DNA of 64,000 bases from Tenacibaculum sp. M341. GTDB taxonomy: Bacteria; Bacteroidota; Bacteroidia; Flavobacteriales; Flavobacteriaceae. The notes below the pieces were generated by a model. That model saw only the letters and a list, made by a program, of their open reading frames with translations, made no database searches and was not told the origin of the DNA. How positions within the stretch are numbered: the stretch's first letter is position 1; the number at the start of each line of letters is the position of its first letter. The translations under genes were made by a program, and so were the position numbers. Positions 51,463 through 60,967 of the stretch are shown one piece after another. Location of the stretch: contig NZ_SJXJ01000011.1 in assembly GCF_004337695.1 (NCBI RefSeq), forward strand, positions 62,001 to 126,000. Reading direction: 5' to 3'.

Positions 51463-53523
51463 TTACTCTCCTACTTCTACAACTTTCTTCCAGTCTGAAA
51501 TTTCTTTTACTAAAAACGCATTTGCAACTGCCATTAATAATAAAATTAAAATTTCAGAAATATTACTTGGCTCATAAATAATAGCTGTTATAAAATGATA
51601 TATATTAAAAAGACCTAAAATAATAGACCATATTAAAGAAGTCCATTTAAACCAACTTTTAGATAATTGCACTGTTAAAACGGCAAATAAAAATGCCAAA
51701 CCTTCTAATCCAATCCTCCACGGATGAACCCAACTAGGTGTTTCTCCGGTAGCTCCTTCCATTAATAAAGATTCTTTAAAATATACATTTGCAATTCCGT
51801 ATACATGATGTAAAATGAAGCCAATAACTAATAAGGTCCATAACATTATAATTTTTGTTCTCATTGGTATATAGTTTTTATTTTTTATGTTTTGTTTTGA
51901 TTGATTTTTTAATTTCTCTTCTATTATATTTTTTTGAAATTCTTTATGATCTATAGGATTTTTGGTAAAGGCACTTTCTTTTTTAACTTCTTTTGTAATT
52001 TTTGAATGAATTAATAATGAAGTAACTCCTATAAAAATCCATAAAACATCTACCGTTAAAATTTCATATTGCTGTTGCTCTATTGTTTTCCATATCCAAT
52101 TTCCTGAAACTATTCCACTACTAATTGGAATTAACAAAGCTGCAATTCCACCTACAAGCAAACTCATTTTATTCACGAAGTAATTATCCCTTTTAAATCG
52201 CATATAAAAGATAAAAGTTAGCCATAAAATGAAGTAAAAACCGTAGATAGCACTTTGTGTATTTGTAAAATAATTACCAAAAAGCTTTACAAATACAAAA
52301 GAAATAGCTGTAACAGGTAACATTGATAAGCAAATAGACAAATAAACGTGCCCTACATTTAAAGTAAACAATCGTTTCTCTAAAGTCATGCTCTTTTTAT
52401 TTCTAGCTTCAATCCAAATTAACACTCCAGTAATTATCACAAAACATGTGATGAAAGCCAATGTAAAATAAACGAACTTCATCATAAAACCTCCAAACGT
52501 TGCAAAATGCAATCGTGTCATTAAGGTTTGTGTATCTTTTATATAATTTAATTTATGTGGTGATTGTTTTGTTTCTACTTCTCCAGAAATAGCATCAAAT
52601 ATTATAAATCCATTTCCAATAAAACTTACTTCATTTTTTAATTCTCCTTGAAGAATATACTTCATATTGTTGCCTCCATAATTTTTTACAAAAGCATGTG
52701 TAAATTCATAATCATTCCAATAAGTATTTGATTGTTGAATAAGCGCATTGAAACTTTGAATGTTTTCAGTTGTTTTTCCTTTCCATTCATACACTTTTTG
52801 CTCTGGACGAATATCTTCCATTAATTTTGCTTGATCTCCTTGATATAAGAAGTTTGCAGGAATCAACACTAATATGCTCAAACAAAAATAAGCTCCTGTT
52901 ACGGCAAAAATAAATTGAAAAGGCAATCCTATAACACCTAAAGCTGTATGCGCATCTGTCCATACTCTTTTTAATGCTACTTTAGGGTTAAATGAATAAA
53001 AGTTTGAAAGAATTTTTTTCCAATGAATAATAACACCCGTCACTATCGCAAACAGAAAAAAGAAAGCTACAAATCCGGCTATGTAAACTCCTATAACTGG
53101 TATTTGATGAAAGAAATGTAATCGATATAAGAACTCTCCTATTCCATAATACTCGTGATATTCCTTGCGCTCTAAAGTATTTATATCAACAGAAAAAAAC
53201 TGAGTTGTTTTACTTTTTTCTGAAGCTAAAGAATCTTGACTAGGCAATAAATAAGCATATATTTTATCTTCCTTTTTTCCTAAATCAATTTGAATATCTC
53301 TTCCTTGAAGATCAAACTCATCATCTAAACTTTTAAATATCGTATCAAAATCAATAGCATGCCTATCTGTGTTTGACACTCTTTTTCCTTCTTCCCAAAC
53401 CTGAATTTCATCTTTAAAAAGAGCAAAAGCTCCTGCAAAAAATATAATATAAAGTGCTACACTAATTACAATTCCGCTTACCGTATGTGTATTAAAAAAC
53501 ACATTGTAATTTCTTTTACTCAT
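51463..53523 (-). CDS. PepSY-associated TM-helix protein (putative ferrisiderophore reductase)
   Basis: A 686-residue inner-membrane protein. It begins NVFFNTHTVSGIVISVALYI and has further helices near 135-165, 195-225, 345-370 and in the C-terminal half, with periplasmic PepSY-type segments between. Histidines in helices (HTVSG, HWKKIL, DAHTALG) may bind haem. FoxB-like PepSY proteins reduce ferric siderophores or ferric iron after uptake in other bacteria. Position behind a TonB-dependent siderophore receptor and two small membrane proteins supports this role, which remains inference. It overlaps the upstream small gene by 4 bp (ATGA type). Confidence 0.82.
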   Translation of the reverse strand: MSKRNYNVFFNTHTVSGIVISVALYIIFFAGAFALFKDEIQVWEEGKRVSNTDRHAIDFDTIFKSLDDEFDLQGRDIQIDLGKKEDKIYAYLLPSQDSLASEKSKTTQFFSVDINTLERKEYHEYYGIGEFLYRLHFFHQIPVIGVYIAGFVAFFFLFAIVTGVIIHWKKILSNFYSFNPKVALKRVWTDAHTALGVIGLPFQFIFAVTGAYFCLSILVLIPANFLYQGDQAKLMEDIRPEQKVYEWKGKTTENIQSFNALIQQSNTYWNDYEFTHAFVKNYGGNNMKYILQGELKNEVSFIGNGFIIFDAISGEVETKQSPHKLNYIKDTQTLMTRLHFATFGGFMMKFVYFTLAFITCFVIITGVLIWIEARNKKSMTLEKRLFTLNVGHVYLSICLSMLPVTAISFVFVKLFGNYFTNTQSAIYGFYFILWLTFIFYMRFKRDNYFVNKMSLLVGGIAALLIPISSGIVSGNWIWKTIEQQQYEILTVDVLWIFIGVTSLLIHSKITKEVKKESAFTKNPIDHKEFQKNIIEEKLKNQSKQNIKNKNYIPMRTKIIMLWTLLVIGFILHHVYGIANVYFKESLLMEGATGETPSWVHPWRIGLEGLAFLFAVLTVQLSKSWFKWTSLIWSIILGLFNIYHFITAIIYEPSNISEILILLLMAVANAFLVKEISDWKKVVEVGE

Positions 53524-53825
53524 AATACAAGCGGTTTTTGTTGACTACCAAAATGATACACCAAATAAAGAATTACTATAACTAAAGTATATAAAACCAA
53601 AACTTTGTAGCCATTTTTAAATAAAAAAGGAACAATCATTAAAGCAGACCAAATAATGAAAAGACTAAATATAGAAGTGATTAATACCTCTTTTGGGTAT
53701 GGTAAAAAAAGTACTAAAATCATATGCAATAATGCTGCTATTACATAGCCTCCAATAATTCCTGCAACTAGTTTTGTTGTTTTATGCCAAGGTGAGGTTG
53801 TTAAGTATTTTTTATTCGCTGGCAT
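53520..53825 (-). CDS. Small three-helix membrane protein of the iron locus (DUF3649-like)
   Basis: A 101-residue protein with about three hydrophobic segments (VAGIIGGYVIAALLHMILVL, ITSIFSLFIIWSALMIVPFL, VLVLYTLVIVILYLVYHFG). Its size and place, directly before a PepSY gene with a 4-bp overlap, match the DUF3649-type proteins found with PepSY/iron genes, although I cannot confirm the family by eye. It is probably a partner of the PepSY protein in the inner membrane. Confidence 0.7.
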   Translation of the reverse strand: MPANKKYLTTSPWHKTTKLVAGIIGGYVIAALLHMILVLFLPYPKEVLITSIFSLFIIWSALMIVPFLFKNGYKVLVLYTLVIVILYLVYHFGSQQKPLVL

Positions 53826-53853
53826 AACCGATTATTTTTCTATTCATATTTTT

Positions 53854-54195
53854 TTATTCTAAAATTAGAATTGTTGTTAACTCTATTAAAAGTGCTATCA
53901 TAAAAACAATGAACAAATAATTACTGTTTATAACTTTTAATGGGTAAACAACTATAATTAAACTTAAAAAGATTAGTAATAAGAGTAATAGAAATATAAC
54001 TCCAGAGGTACTTCCGAATAAATGAATTGATATAAACGTACCTACTAACAATAGTAATCCTCCTATTAAATAACCATATTGAGATAACTTGGTTATTATT
54101 CCCATTATTCCCTTTGATGATGCATTAGTATCTTTTGATGTACTATAAAAAAAGAGACTTGCTACAAATACAATAATTATTAAAATACTATTCAT
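53854..54195 (-). CDS. Small four-helix membrane protein of the iron locus
   Basis: A 113-residue hydrophobic protein with about four helices (SILIIIVFVASLFFYS at the start, YLIGGLLLLVGTFISIHL, VIFLLLLLLIFLSLIIVV, LFIVFMIALLIELTTILIL). It may belong to the DUF3325 type found beside PepSY genes, but this is uncertain. It lies 28 bp upstream of the previous small gene and 111 bp after the siderophore receptor gene on the same strand. Confidence 0.65.
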   Translation of the reverse strand: MNSILIIIVFVASLFFYSTSKDTNASSKGIMGIITKLSQYGYLIGGLLLLVGTFISIHLFGSTSGVIFLLLLLLIFLSLIIVVYPLKVINSNYLFIVFMIALLIELTTILILE

Positions 54196-54306
54196 GCTTA
54201 TTAAAATATAATAGCAAAACTCTAAATAAATTATACTTAGAGTTTTGCATGATTAATTAAGTATTAATTCTAATATGATTAACACACAATTAGGGGGATT
54301 AGTTTA

Positions 54307-56706
54307 TTAAAACTTATATGTTAAAGCTCCAAAAAATGCTCTTGGTTGTTGTGGTGTAACTGTACTCCATCCTTTATAATAAGTTTCATCTGTTAGGTTA
54401 TTTACATTGAAACTTACACGGAATTTGGTATGATCATAATACACTCCTGCATTAAAAACTGTGTAAGCTGGTAAAATAAATTCTCCTACATTTGGATACC
54501 CTTCCATTGTGTTATAATCACTTGCTCCATTAAACCCTGCTGTAATTCCAAAGTTCTTAATAGCACCTTCTAAGAATCTATAATCTGCCCAAAAGTTATA
54601 AGTAATATCTGCTCCTGCTTCTCCAAATCTTTGTCCGATTAATGATGGATCTGAAGCTGTTTCAACGATTTCAGAATCATTGTATGCAAAACCACCTCTT
54701 ACATTTAATCCGTCAACAGGATATGCATTAATATCTAATTCAAAACCTTGACTTTTTACTTTTCCATCTTGTTGTTTTGATGGACCAAAACCAATAATTT
54801 TATTACTAACTGTTATGTTATAATAACTTACAGTTGCTTCTAATTTATTATTGAATAGATTTGTTTTTACTCCTCCTTCAAGTTGATCCGCATTTTCTAA
54901 ATCGAAAGAACGTAATTGTAAGCCAGCAGAAGGATCTGCAATATTTACTGGCGCTAATTCTGGATTCACATAATTAAATCCGTTTTGATAATTAGCAAAC
55001 ACAGACACTTTATTTAAAATTGGCTGATAGATTACTCCAAACTTTGGCGAAATTGTAGATTTTACATATTCCGTTGCGTCATCATCTGCAGTATTTTTAT
55101 CTCCTTTATAATTAAATCTATCATATCTTACTCCTGCCATTACCGATAACTCTGGTAAAATATTTACTACATCAGAAACATAAGCACTTAATATATTTTG
55201 ATTTACATTAATATCAGAAGTAGCAGCTCCGGCTAAAACTAAATTTACACTACTTAAGTTTGTAGGTAAACCTTGTAAAACATTCCCTTGAATATCAATC
55301 GCATTTAATGTTGCAAAATCAGAACTTTTATCAATATTTTGAGTTTCTAAATAATCAACTCCTACTACTAATCTATTACGTACATTTCCTAGTTTGAAAT
55401 CGCCAGTAAAGTTTTGTTGAATGTCAAAAGAGTTTGTTTCTGCATCTGAATTTTGGGCAAAAACACTAAAGAAAGGTGTTGTTTGAGGATTAGCTGGATC
55501 TGACCAATCTGCAAAATTCCATAAAAAAGTATATTTCCCTTTAGATTGAGCTTTTCCTCCAGAAATAAGTGTTTGAGAAGACCAATTATCTGTAATTTTA
55601 TATGCTATTTCTCCTCTATAATTTTGAGTTGGATTTTTAATAGAAATACTATCATCTGTTAACGATAACTCTGGATTATAATTTAATTCATCTATAGTAT
55701 TAAAAGCTAATGGCACTGTTCTATTAAAGAATAAAAATGTTGGATTGGTTTGTGATGTACTTGATAACTCATAGCTTAAGTTTAAAGTTAATCTATCATT
55801 CACTTCATAAGAAACTGACGGAGCCATAAATACTGATTCTCTAAATCCTGCATCTTGAAAACTATCTTCAGATTGAAAACCTGCATTAAAACGGAAAGAG
55901 AACTTTTCAGTACTAGAATCAGTGGTATTCACATCTACCGCTAACTTTTTAAAGTTAAAAGATCCTCCACCTAAAGATATTGATCCACCAGTACCTTTAA
56001 AAGGTTTCTTGGTTACAATATTAATTAGTCCACCATAAGAACTTACAGTGCTACCAAATAAAGTAGCTGATGGTCCTTTAATTACTTCTACTCTTTCTAC
56101 ATTTAATGGATTTATAAATCCGTTTGTAACACCTGGCATACCATTTACTAACTGTGGCTGTGTAGCAAAACCTCTCATAGCATAAAAACCTGCACCATCT
56201 CCTGGTCTACCAGTAGATTGCCATAATTTATCAACTCCTACAGCGTTTTTTAAAGCATCTTCAAAATTATTTACATTTTGAGATATTAATAATTCTTCTG
56301 TAACAGTATTATAAACTTGAGAGTTTTCAATGTTTCTTAAAGGTAATTTAGCTACATAAGCAGTTTTCTTTCTAGAAAATTTATTCTTTCTATTCTCAAC
56401 TACTACTTCTTGTAACAATTCGTTTCCTTCAAATAGTATAATATTTAGACCATTCTGAGGTGCATTTACTGCTACCTGTTTGGTTTTAAAACCAAAAGAT
56501 GTAAATACTAATGTTTTAGCTCCAGCTACTTCATTTAATTTAAATATTCCATCAACATCTGTTACCATTTTTACATCTGTTCCTTTAACAGATACTGTAA
56601 CCCCATACAAAGGTTGTTCATTATTATCAACCACCACCCCGCTAACTTGCGCAAAACCAATTGCACAACAAAAACATAGCAAATTAAAAAGTATAAATTG
56701 TTTCAT
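54307..56706 (-). CDS. TonB-dependent siderophore receptor
   Basis: A 799-residue outer-membrane receptor. A signal peptide (1-19, ending GFAQ) is followed by a carboxypeptidase-like domain (~20-95), a plug (~120-245: AMRGFATQPQLVNGMPG, NVERVEVIKGPSATLFG, GGLINIVTKKPF) and a barrel ending PRAFFGALTYKF. The plug motifs match ferrisiderophore receptors (FhuA/FoxA/FpvA group) rather than SusC. It is divergent from an AraC regulator and close to a hydroxamate siderophore operon, so a hydroxamate of the ferrioxamine/bisucaberin kind is a likely ligand. A perfect 10-bp inverted repeat lies in its promoter region. Confidence 0.92.
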   Translation of the reverse strand: MKQFILFNLLCFCCAIGFAQVSGVVVDNNEQPLYGVTVSVKGTDVKMVTDVDGIFKLNEVAGAKTLVFTSFGFKTKQVAVNAPQNGLNIILFEGNELLQEVVVENRKNKFSRKKTAYVAKLPLRNIENSQVYNTVTEELLISQNVNNFEDALKNAVGVDKLWQSTGRPGDGAGFYAMRGFATQPQLVNGMPGVTNGFINPLNVERVEVIKGPSATLFGSTVSSYGGLINIVTKKPFKGTGGSISLGGGSFNFKKLAVDVNTTDSSTEKFSFRFNAGFQSEDSFQDAGFRESVFMAPSVSYEVNDRLTLNLSYELSSTSQTNPTFLFFNRTVPLAFNTIDELNYNPELSLTDDSISIKNPTQNYRGEIAYKITDNWSSQTLISGGKAQSKGKYTFLWNFADWSDPANPQTTPFFSVFAQNSDAETNSFDIQQNFTGDFKLGNVRNRLVVGVDYLETQNIDKSSDFATLNAIDIQGNVLQGLPTNLSSVNLVLAGAATSDINVNQNILSAYVSDVVNILPELSVMAGVRYDRFNYKGDKNTADDDATEYVKSTISPKFGVIYQPILNKVSVFANYQNGFNYVNPELAPVNIADPSAGLQLRSFDLENADQLEGGVKTNLFNNKLEATVSYYNITVSNKIIGFGPSKQQDGKVKSQGFELDINAYPVDGLNVRGGFAYNDSEIVETASDPSLIGQRFGEAGADITYNFWADYRFLEGAIKNFGITAGFNGASDYNTMEGYPNVGEFILPAYTVFNAGVYYDHTKFRVSFNVNNLTDETYYKGWSTVTPQQPRAFFGALTYKF

Positions 56707-56734
56707 TTATTTTTATTTAGATTTATTAAATATT

Positions 56735-56777
56735 ATTTTTACAGCAAATTTATATTGTTCCCCCTTACTGTAAAAAT
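56735..56777. promoter_or_regulatory. Inverted repeat around the siderophore-receptor promoter
   Basis: Arms ATTTTTACAG (56735-56744) and CTGTAAAAAT (56768-56777) are perfectly complementary, 23 bp apart. Just inside the left arm, on the minus strand, TAAATTTG (56745-56752) fits the -7 consensus TAnnTTTG, 38 bp before the receptor start. The arms could be an operator for the divergent AraC protein or another iron-dependent regulator. No classic 19-bp Fur box was seen. Confidence 0.45.
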
Positions 56778-56871
56778 TATTTAGAACTGTTTTAAATAGT
56801 TTGTTTAGGGTGCAAAACTAACCACATTATAAATGCAAAAAAGACGTATTTGGGATTAAAAAAGACGAGTT

Positions 56872-57840
56872 ATGGAACTTATTAAAATTGATATAAATAC
56901 TAAGGAAAAATATATTTTTGAAGACCTCTTATTATTAGAAAATGTAACTGAACAATGTGGACTTAAAAGAAAGGAATTCTCTTTAAAATCTGAATATGGT
57001 TCTGGTAAATTGGTTAGCTGTAATTTTAATGGAATTACTGTTAAACTAGTACAAGTTAAATTTAATAATACAATACAGTTTAATGGTTTTCAAGAAGTAA
57101 ATGCTTTGGTATTTTCAGCTTTGGCAAGTGGTGAAAAGAAAATAATTATTCCTGAATCTGATGTTGAAATTGTTCAGGAAAATAACGAGAGTTATATTTC
57201 TTATTTTAATAAAGTTGAGGGAACCATGACTTATGCTAAAGATAAATATGTTGAGGAAATTATTGTAAAAATGTCTCCTGATTTTATACAAAAACACGAA
57301 TTAGACGTACTCTTTCCTATTTTTGATGAATATGCTACAAACAGAATTGCTAAGAATTTAATGCAACAAATTGAAGCTAAAAGTCAGAGTATTATTAGAG
57401 AAATTATTGAAGATGATAGAGTTGGTTTATTAAAACGTTTATTTATAGAATCTAAAGTACTTGAAATTCTATCCATTCAAATTCATACAAAAAATAAAAA
57501 GAAAGCAAACAACAATACAACCATTAAAAAAGTATACGAAGCTAAAAACTTAATTACTGAAAACTTAGATACGCAACTATCAATTAAAGAGTTATCTAAA
57601 AAAGTGTATTTAAATGAATTCATTTTGAAAAAAGAATTCAAACGCATTTTTAATATTACCATTTTTGAGTTTTCATTGAAAACACGTATGGATGAAGCTA
57701 AAAAACTATTAATTCATACGTCTAAGCCTATCTATGAAATTGCAGAGTTAGTAGGCTATAAAAATTCTACACATTTTTCAGCAGCTTTTAAACGAAAAGA
57801 AAATATTACACCAAAGGAATTCAGAAAAACATTAATGTAA
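56872..57840 (+). CDS. AraC-family regulator of siderophore uptake (PchR-like)
   Basis: A 322-residue regulator. The N-terminal ~200 residues are a ligand-binding half without clear cupin motif; the C-terminal ~100 residues are the AraC double HTH (LSIKELSKKVYLNEFILKKE and IYEIAELVGYKNSTHFSAAFKR, ending NITPKEFRK). The divergent neighbour is a siderophore receptor, the usual target of PchR-like AraC activators that respond to the ferrisiderophore. The gene has a 165-bp shared promoter region. Its ligand is inferred only from context. Confidence 0.88.
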   Translation: MELIKIDINTKEKYIFEDLLLLENVTEQCGLKRKEFSLKSEYGSGKLVSCNFNGITVKLVQVKFNNTIQFNGFQEVNALVFSALASGEKKIIIPESDVEIVQENNESYISYFNKVEGTMTYAKDKYVEEIIVKMSPDFIQKHELDVLFPIFDEYATNRIAKNLMQQIEAKSQSIIREIIEDDRVGLLKRLFIESKVLEILSIQIHTKNKKKANNNTTIKKVYEAKNLITENLDTQLSIKELSKKVYLNEFILKKEFKRIFNITIFEFSLKTRMDEAKKLLIHTSKPIYEIAELVGYKNSTHFSAAFKRKENITPKEFRKTLM

Positions 57841-57912
57841 TAGCTAGTAGTGTACAGTATTTTAATTGCTTATAATGTAAAGTTTACTAAAACACTGCAC
57901 ACTGTTAACTAA

Positions 57913-58818
57913 CTATTTTCGTTCTTTCCATGCTTCTTCCCTATATACTTCAGCTTTTTTACCTCCATCAATATGATTCCATCCTGGTGGCATGAATATA
58001 TATTTCATTTTATCTGTAAAAGTAGGAGCTCTTTTAACATCTAACCATAATTCTTTCAACATTAAAAATTGAACATGCCAAAAACTTTCGCTATTTAACT
58101 TATCATGCATAATTCCATATTGAATTTTTTCATCATCTAATTCTGTTTGAAAAGTTTTAAATAATCGATCCCAAATAGACAAGGTCTCTCCATAATTTCT
58201 ATCTAAATAAATATGATTTTTTGCATGATGTACTCTATGAACAGAAGGGGTTATAAAAATACCTTCAAGCCATCGTAATTTACCCACAAATTTTTCATTT
58301 GTATGTGATAATGTAGCATACAAACGCGCTACGGGTTCAATTACAAAAATCATAAAAGGATGAAAACCTAAAATTGGTAACCATATAAAGTTAAACGGAG
58401 TAAAAAACACATCAAAAATAGAACCTCTGGCTACCACTGTTAAATTCATTTCTTCTGCCGTATGATGCACTCCATGAATACACCATAAAACACGTACTTT
58501 ATGTCCTAAAAAATGAATAAAAAACACCGTAAAATCATATAGTAAAAAAGCTAAAACCCAAGAATACCATTCAAAGTTCATGTCAAAAATTCGATGCTGA
58601 TATAGCCAAAACATAGAACCTACTATAAATATTTTAGCCAATAAAAAGTAAGGAATACTTTGAACTAAATAAGATACAATACTTACCAAACCTTCTCTTT
58701 TCTTTTCTACATAGTTTGTTATAAATAAAACGATTAATTCTATAATCATTAACACCAAAACAATTACACTCATATGTGCTAAATATCCTGATAGGTTTTC
58801 TATTGAGGTTAAATTCAT
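57913..58818 (-). CDS. Sterol desaturase/fatty acid hydroxylase family membrane protein
   Basis: A 301-residue di-iron membrane enzyme. Histidine boxes HFLGH, HGVHH and HRVHHAKN are seen at about residues 97-101, 114-118 and 194-201, with four to five hydrophobic helices. Such enzymes hydroxylate or desaturate fatty acyl or sterol-like lipids. It is the last gene of a run of six minus-strand genes that starts with siderophore synthesis, following the alpha/beta hydrolase by one base. A role in tailoring a lipid attached to the siderophore or in membrane lipids is possible; the substrate is unknown. Confidence 0.88.
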   Translation of the reverse strand: MNLTSIENLSGYLAHMSVIVLVLMIIELIVLFITNYVEKKREGLVSIVSYLVQSIPYFLLAKIFIVGSMFWLYQHRIFDMNFEWYSWVLAFLLYDFTVFFIHFLGHKVRVLWCIHGVHHTAEEMNLTVVARGSIFDVFFTPFNFIWLPILGFHPFMIFVIEPVARLYATLSHTNEKFVGKLRWLEGIFITPSVHRVHHAKNHIYLDRNYGETLSIWDRLFKTFQTELDDEKIQYGIMHDKLNSESFWHVQFLMLKELWLDVKRAPTFTDKMKYIFMPPGWNHIDGGKKAEVYREEAWKERK

Positions 58819-58819
58819 C

Positions 58820-59845
58820 TTAATAATCTAAAAAAATTGTTTGTAAAAAATTATTGGTTTGTTGTAAAGCAGCCTTTGAAGCTTCAGTATTTTTTAAAGC
58901 ATTCAGTACTATAAAATCATGAATTGTTCCTCCATACCTTGTTGAAATTACAGGAACATTTGCCATTCTTAACTTTTTAGCATACGCTTCTCCTTCATCT
59001 CTTAAAACATCATACTCAGCAGTAATTATTAATGCTTTTGGTAATTCTTTTAAATCGTTTAAAGAGGCTTTTAAAGGTGCTACTGTTGGTAATGAATGTA
59101 ACTTTTCATCTGGAACGTATACCTTAAAAAACCAAATCATTGTTTCTCTAGATAAATAATGTCCTTTAGAAAATTGATGATATGATCCCGTATTTACATT
59201 GATATCTGTTACTGGATATAACAATATCTGTCCTTTAATATCAAACTCCTTACGTTCTTTCGCCATCATAGTAACAACAGTTGCCATGTTACCACCAACG
59301 CTGTCTCCTCCTACTACTATTTTATTTGGAATTAATCCATATTTTTGTCCGAATTTAGCTACATATAGAGTTGCTAAATAAGCTTCTTCATTTGCCATAG
59401 GATATTGTACTTCTGGTGTTCTAGAATATTCAACAAAAACAACTGCTATGTTAGATTGTAATGCAATATCACTCATTAATCTCTTGTGAGTTTCAAAGCT
59501 ATTATATACCCAGCCTCCACCATGAAAATACATTAAAACAGGAAGTGTTTTTTGTGCTGCTTTAGGTTTTACAATGACTACATTTACTTTTTTAGCATTT
59601 AATTCAAAAACCTCTTTTGCAAAGGTTACTTTATCATAGTTAACTGTAGAATCTTTCTGCATGTTTTCCATTGCTCCTCTAGCTATATCTAAAGAAAGTT
59701 TATGAATTGGTGGACCTTCATATGAATGAATCACTTCTAAAAAATTTTGAACAGCAGGATCTAAACCGTAACTACCTGCTAATCTTGCTTGTGAAATAGC
59801 ACTTAATTGTATTAAAAAAGTACTAATTATAAATACATATTTCAT
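58820..59845 (-). CDS. Alpha/beta hydrolase (HSL-like esterase), exported
   Basis: A 341-residue hydrolase with a signal peptide (1-19, ending AISQA). The oxyanion motif YFHGGGWVYNS, the nucleophile elbow GGDSVGGNMA, the Asp in DVLRDEG and the His in GTIHDF give a full catalytic triad of the hormone-sensitive lipase (Abhydrolase_3) group. It probably acts in the periplasm on an ester. Spacing is 1-2 bp to both neighbours, so it is tightly coupled in the siderophore-led operon. Periplasmic esterases can open ferric siderophores, but hydroxamates of this type have no ester, so other substrates are likely. Confidence 0.87.
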   Translation of the reverse strand: MKYVFIISTFLIQLSAISQARLAGSYGLDPAVQNFLEVIHSYEGPPIHKLSLDIARGAMENMQKDSTVNYDKVTFAKEVFELNAKKVNVVIVKPKAAQKTLPVLMYFHGGGWVYNSFETHKRLMSDIALQSNIAVVFVEYSRTPEVQYPMANEEAYLATLYVAKFGQKYGLIPNKIVVGGDSVGGNMATVVTMMAKERKEFDIKGQILLYPVTDINVNTGSYHQFSKGHYLSRETMIWFFKVYVPDEKLHSLPTVAPLKASLNDLKELPKALIITAEYDVLRDEGEAYAKKLRMANVPVISTRYGGTIHDFIVLNALKNTEASKAALQQTNNFLQTIFLDY

Positions 59846-59847
59846 TT

Positions 59848-60948
59848 CTAAGCTGTAGTTCTGGTTAATTTTCTTTTTATTGTTTTCTTAGAAAAAACAT
59901 ATCTATTAAGTATGTGCAATAATCCGAAGGTTCCTATATTAATTACTAACATAATACCCAGTACAGAAATCTCTCCATAAGCAGAAAAGTTTGTAAAAGC
60001 TAATAACCAATAAATTAAAATCCATTGTAAAATGTAAAAAGGGGTTACATTTTTACTGCAATAAAAAAACAGTTTACTTACATAATTATTTTTTGGTAAT
60101 AATTTCTCAATACGATAATAAATCCAAAAAAGTACTAACATTACTCCCATTAATCCCATGGTACCTCCAGGTCCTAAGTGATAATAGTCTCCAAAATGAT
60201 ATTCATAATTATAATCACATAATAATTTTCCTATGATTAATAAAACTACTCCTATGTATAGCATTGGCTTAAAAAGTGATTTATCTGCATTTTCAGGATT
60301 TTCTTGATAACTCAATCCCAAAAACAATCCTATTAAAACAAATGATAACCAAGGGAAAAGAGGAAAGTAAACATCAAAATTATTACCCCAAATCAACGTT
60401 AAAATATAATCAACTCCAGGAATTCCTAATTGAATACCACTCACTATTTTTGACAACCACATAATGACTAATGTGATAAATATTAAAACATATTTATTTT
60501 TAACTAAAAAATTAAACGATAAGCCTATTAAGAATAATGATATTCCAACTAATTGAAACATATCTCCTATTAAAAAATAGTTCAACATTTTTAGTGGATT
60601 AGAAATCTCTAATCCGGTTACTTTTACAAAACTTTCAGGAAATCCGCCTAAAAATAAAATAGGTACAATAAATCTTAAAAAATTTAGTATGTATCCCAAA
60701 CCAATAATCATTAATGCTTTTTTTAATATTCCATTTTTATTAGAGTTTTTTGAAAAAGCAAACGAAACTCCCATTACAATTAAAAATATAGGAGAGCCTC
60801 TTTCTAAAAGTTGCACAAAATTTCCTGTAATAGTGTTTTTCCATGTATCAACAGTTGCAAAAAGCATCATTACATGTACAGGTATCATCATAAGAACACT
60901 AAATCCTCTTACAAAATCAACTCCTCTTACTCTTTTATTTTTTTTCAT
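59848..60948 (-). CDS. Membrane acyltransferase-like protein (heparan-alpha-glucosaminide N-acetyltransferase-like)
   Basis: A 366-residue protein with about 10 hydrophobic helices. The N-terminus RVRGVDFVRGFSVLMMIPVH, with a conserved Arg/Asp and a histidine in the first helix, matches the HGSNAT_cat/DUF1624 group, which moves acetyl groups across the membrane to an acceptor. The substrate is unknown. It is spaced 19 bp from the nitroreductase gene and 2 bp from the hydrolase gene. A link with export or modification of the siderophore is speculation from context. Confidence 0.75.
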   Translation of the reverse strand: MKKNKRVRGVDFVRGFSVLMMIPVHVMMLFATVDTWKNTITGNFVQLLERGSPIFLIVMGVSFAFSKNSNKNGILKKALMIIGLGYILNFLRFIVPILFLGGFPESFVKVTGLEISNPLKMLNYFLIGDMFQLVGISLFLIGLSFNFLVKNKYVLIFITLVIMWLSKIVSGIQLGIPGVDYILTLIWGNNFDVYFPLFPWLSFVLIGLFLGLSYQENPENADKSLFKPMLYIGVVLLIIGKLLCDYNYEYHFGDYYHLGPGGTMGLMGVMLVLFWIYYRIEKLLPKNNYVSKLFFYCSKNVTPFYILQWILIYWLLAFTNFSAYGEISVLGIMLVINIGTFGLLHILNRYVFSKKTIKRKLTRTTA

Positions 60949-60967
60949 TTAGTTGTATTTATGCTTG

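Noticed and set aside
56480-56773. Plus-strand open frame across the siderophore-receptor start
   Set aside because: It is antisense to the signal peptide and first domain of the receptor, with no recognisable motif.
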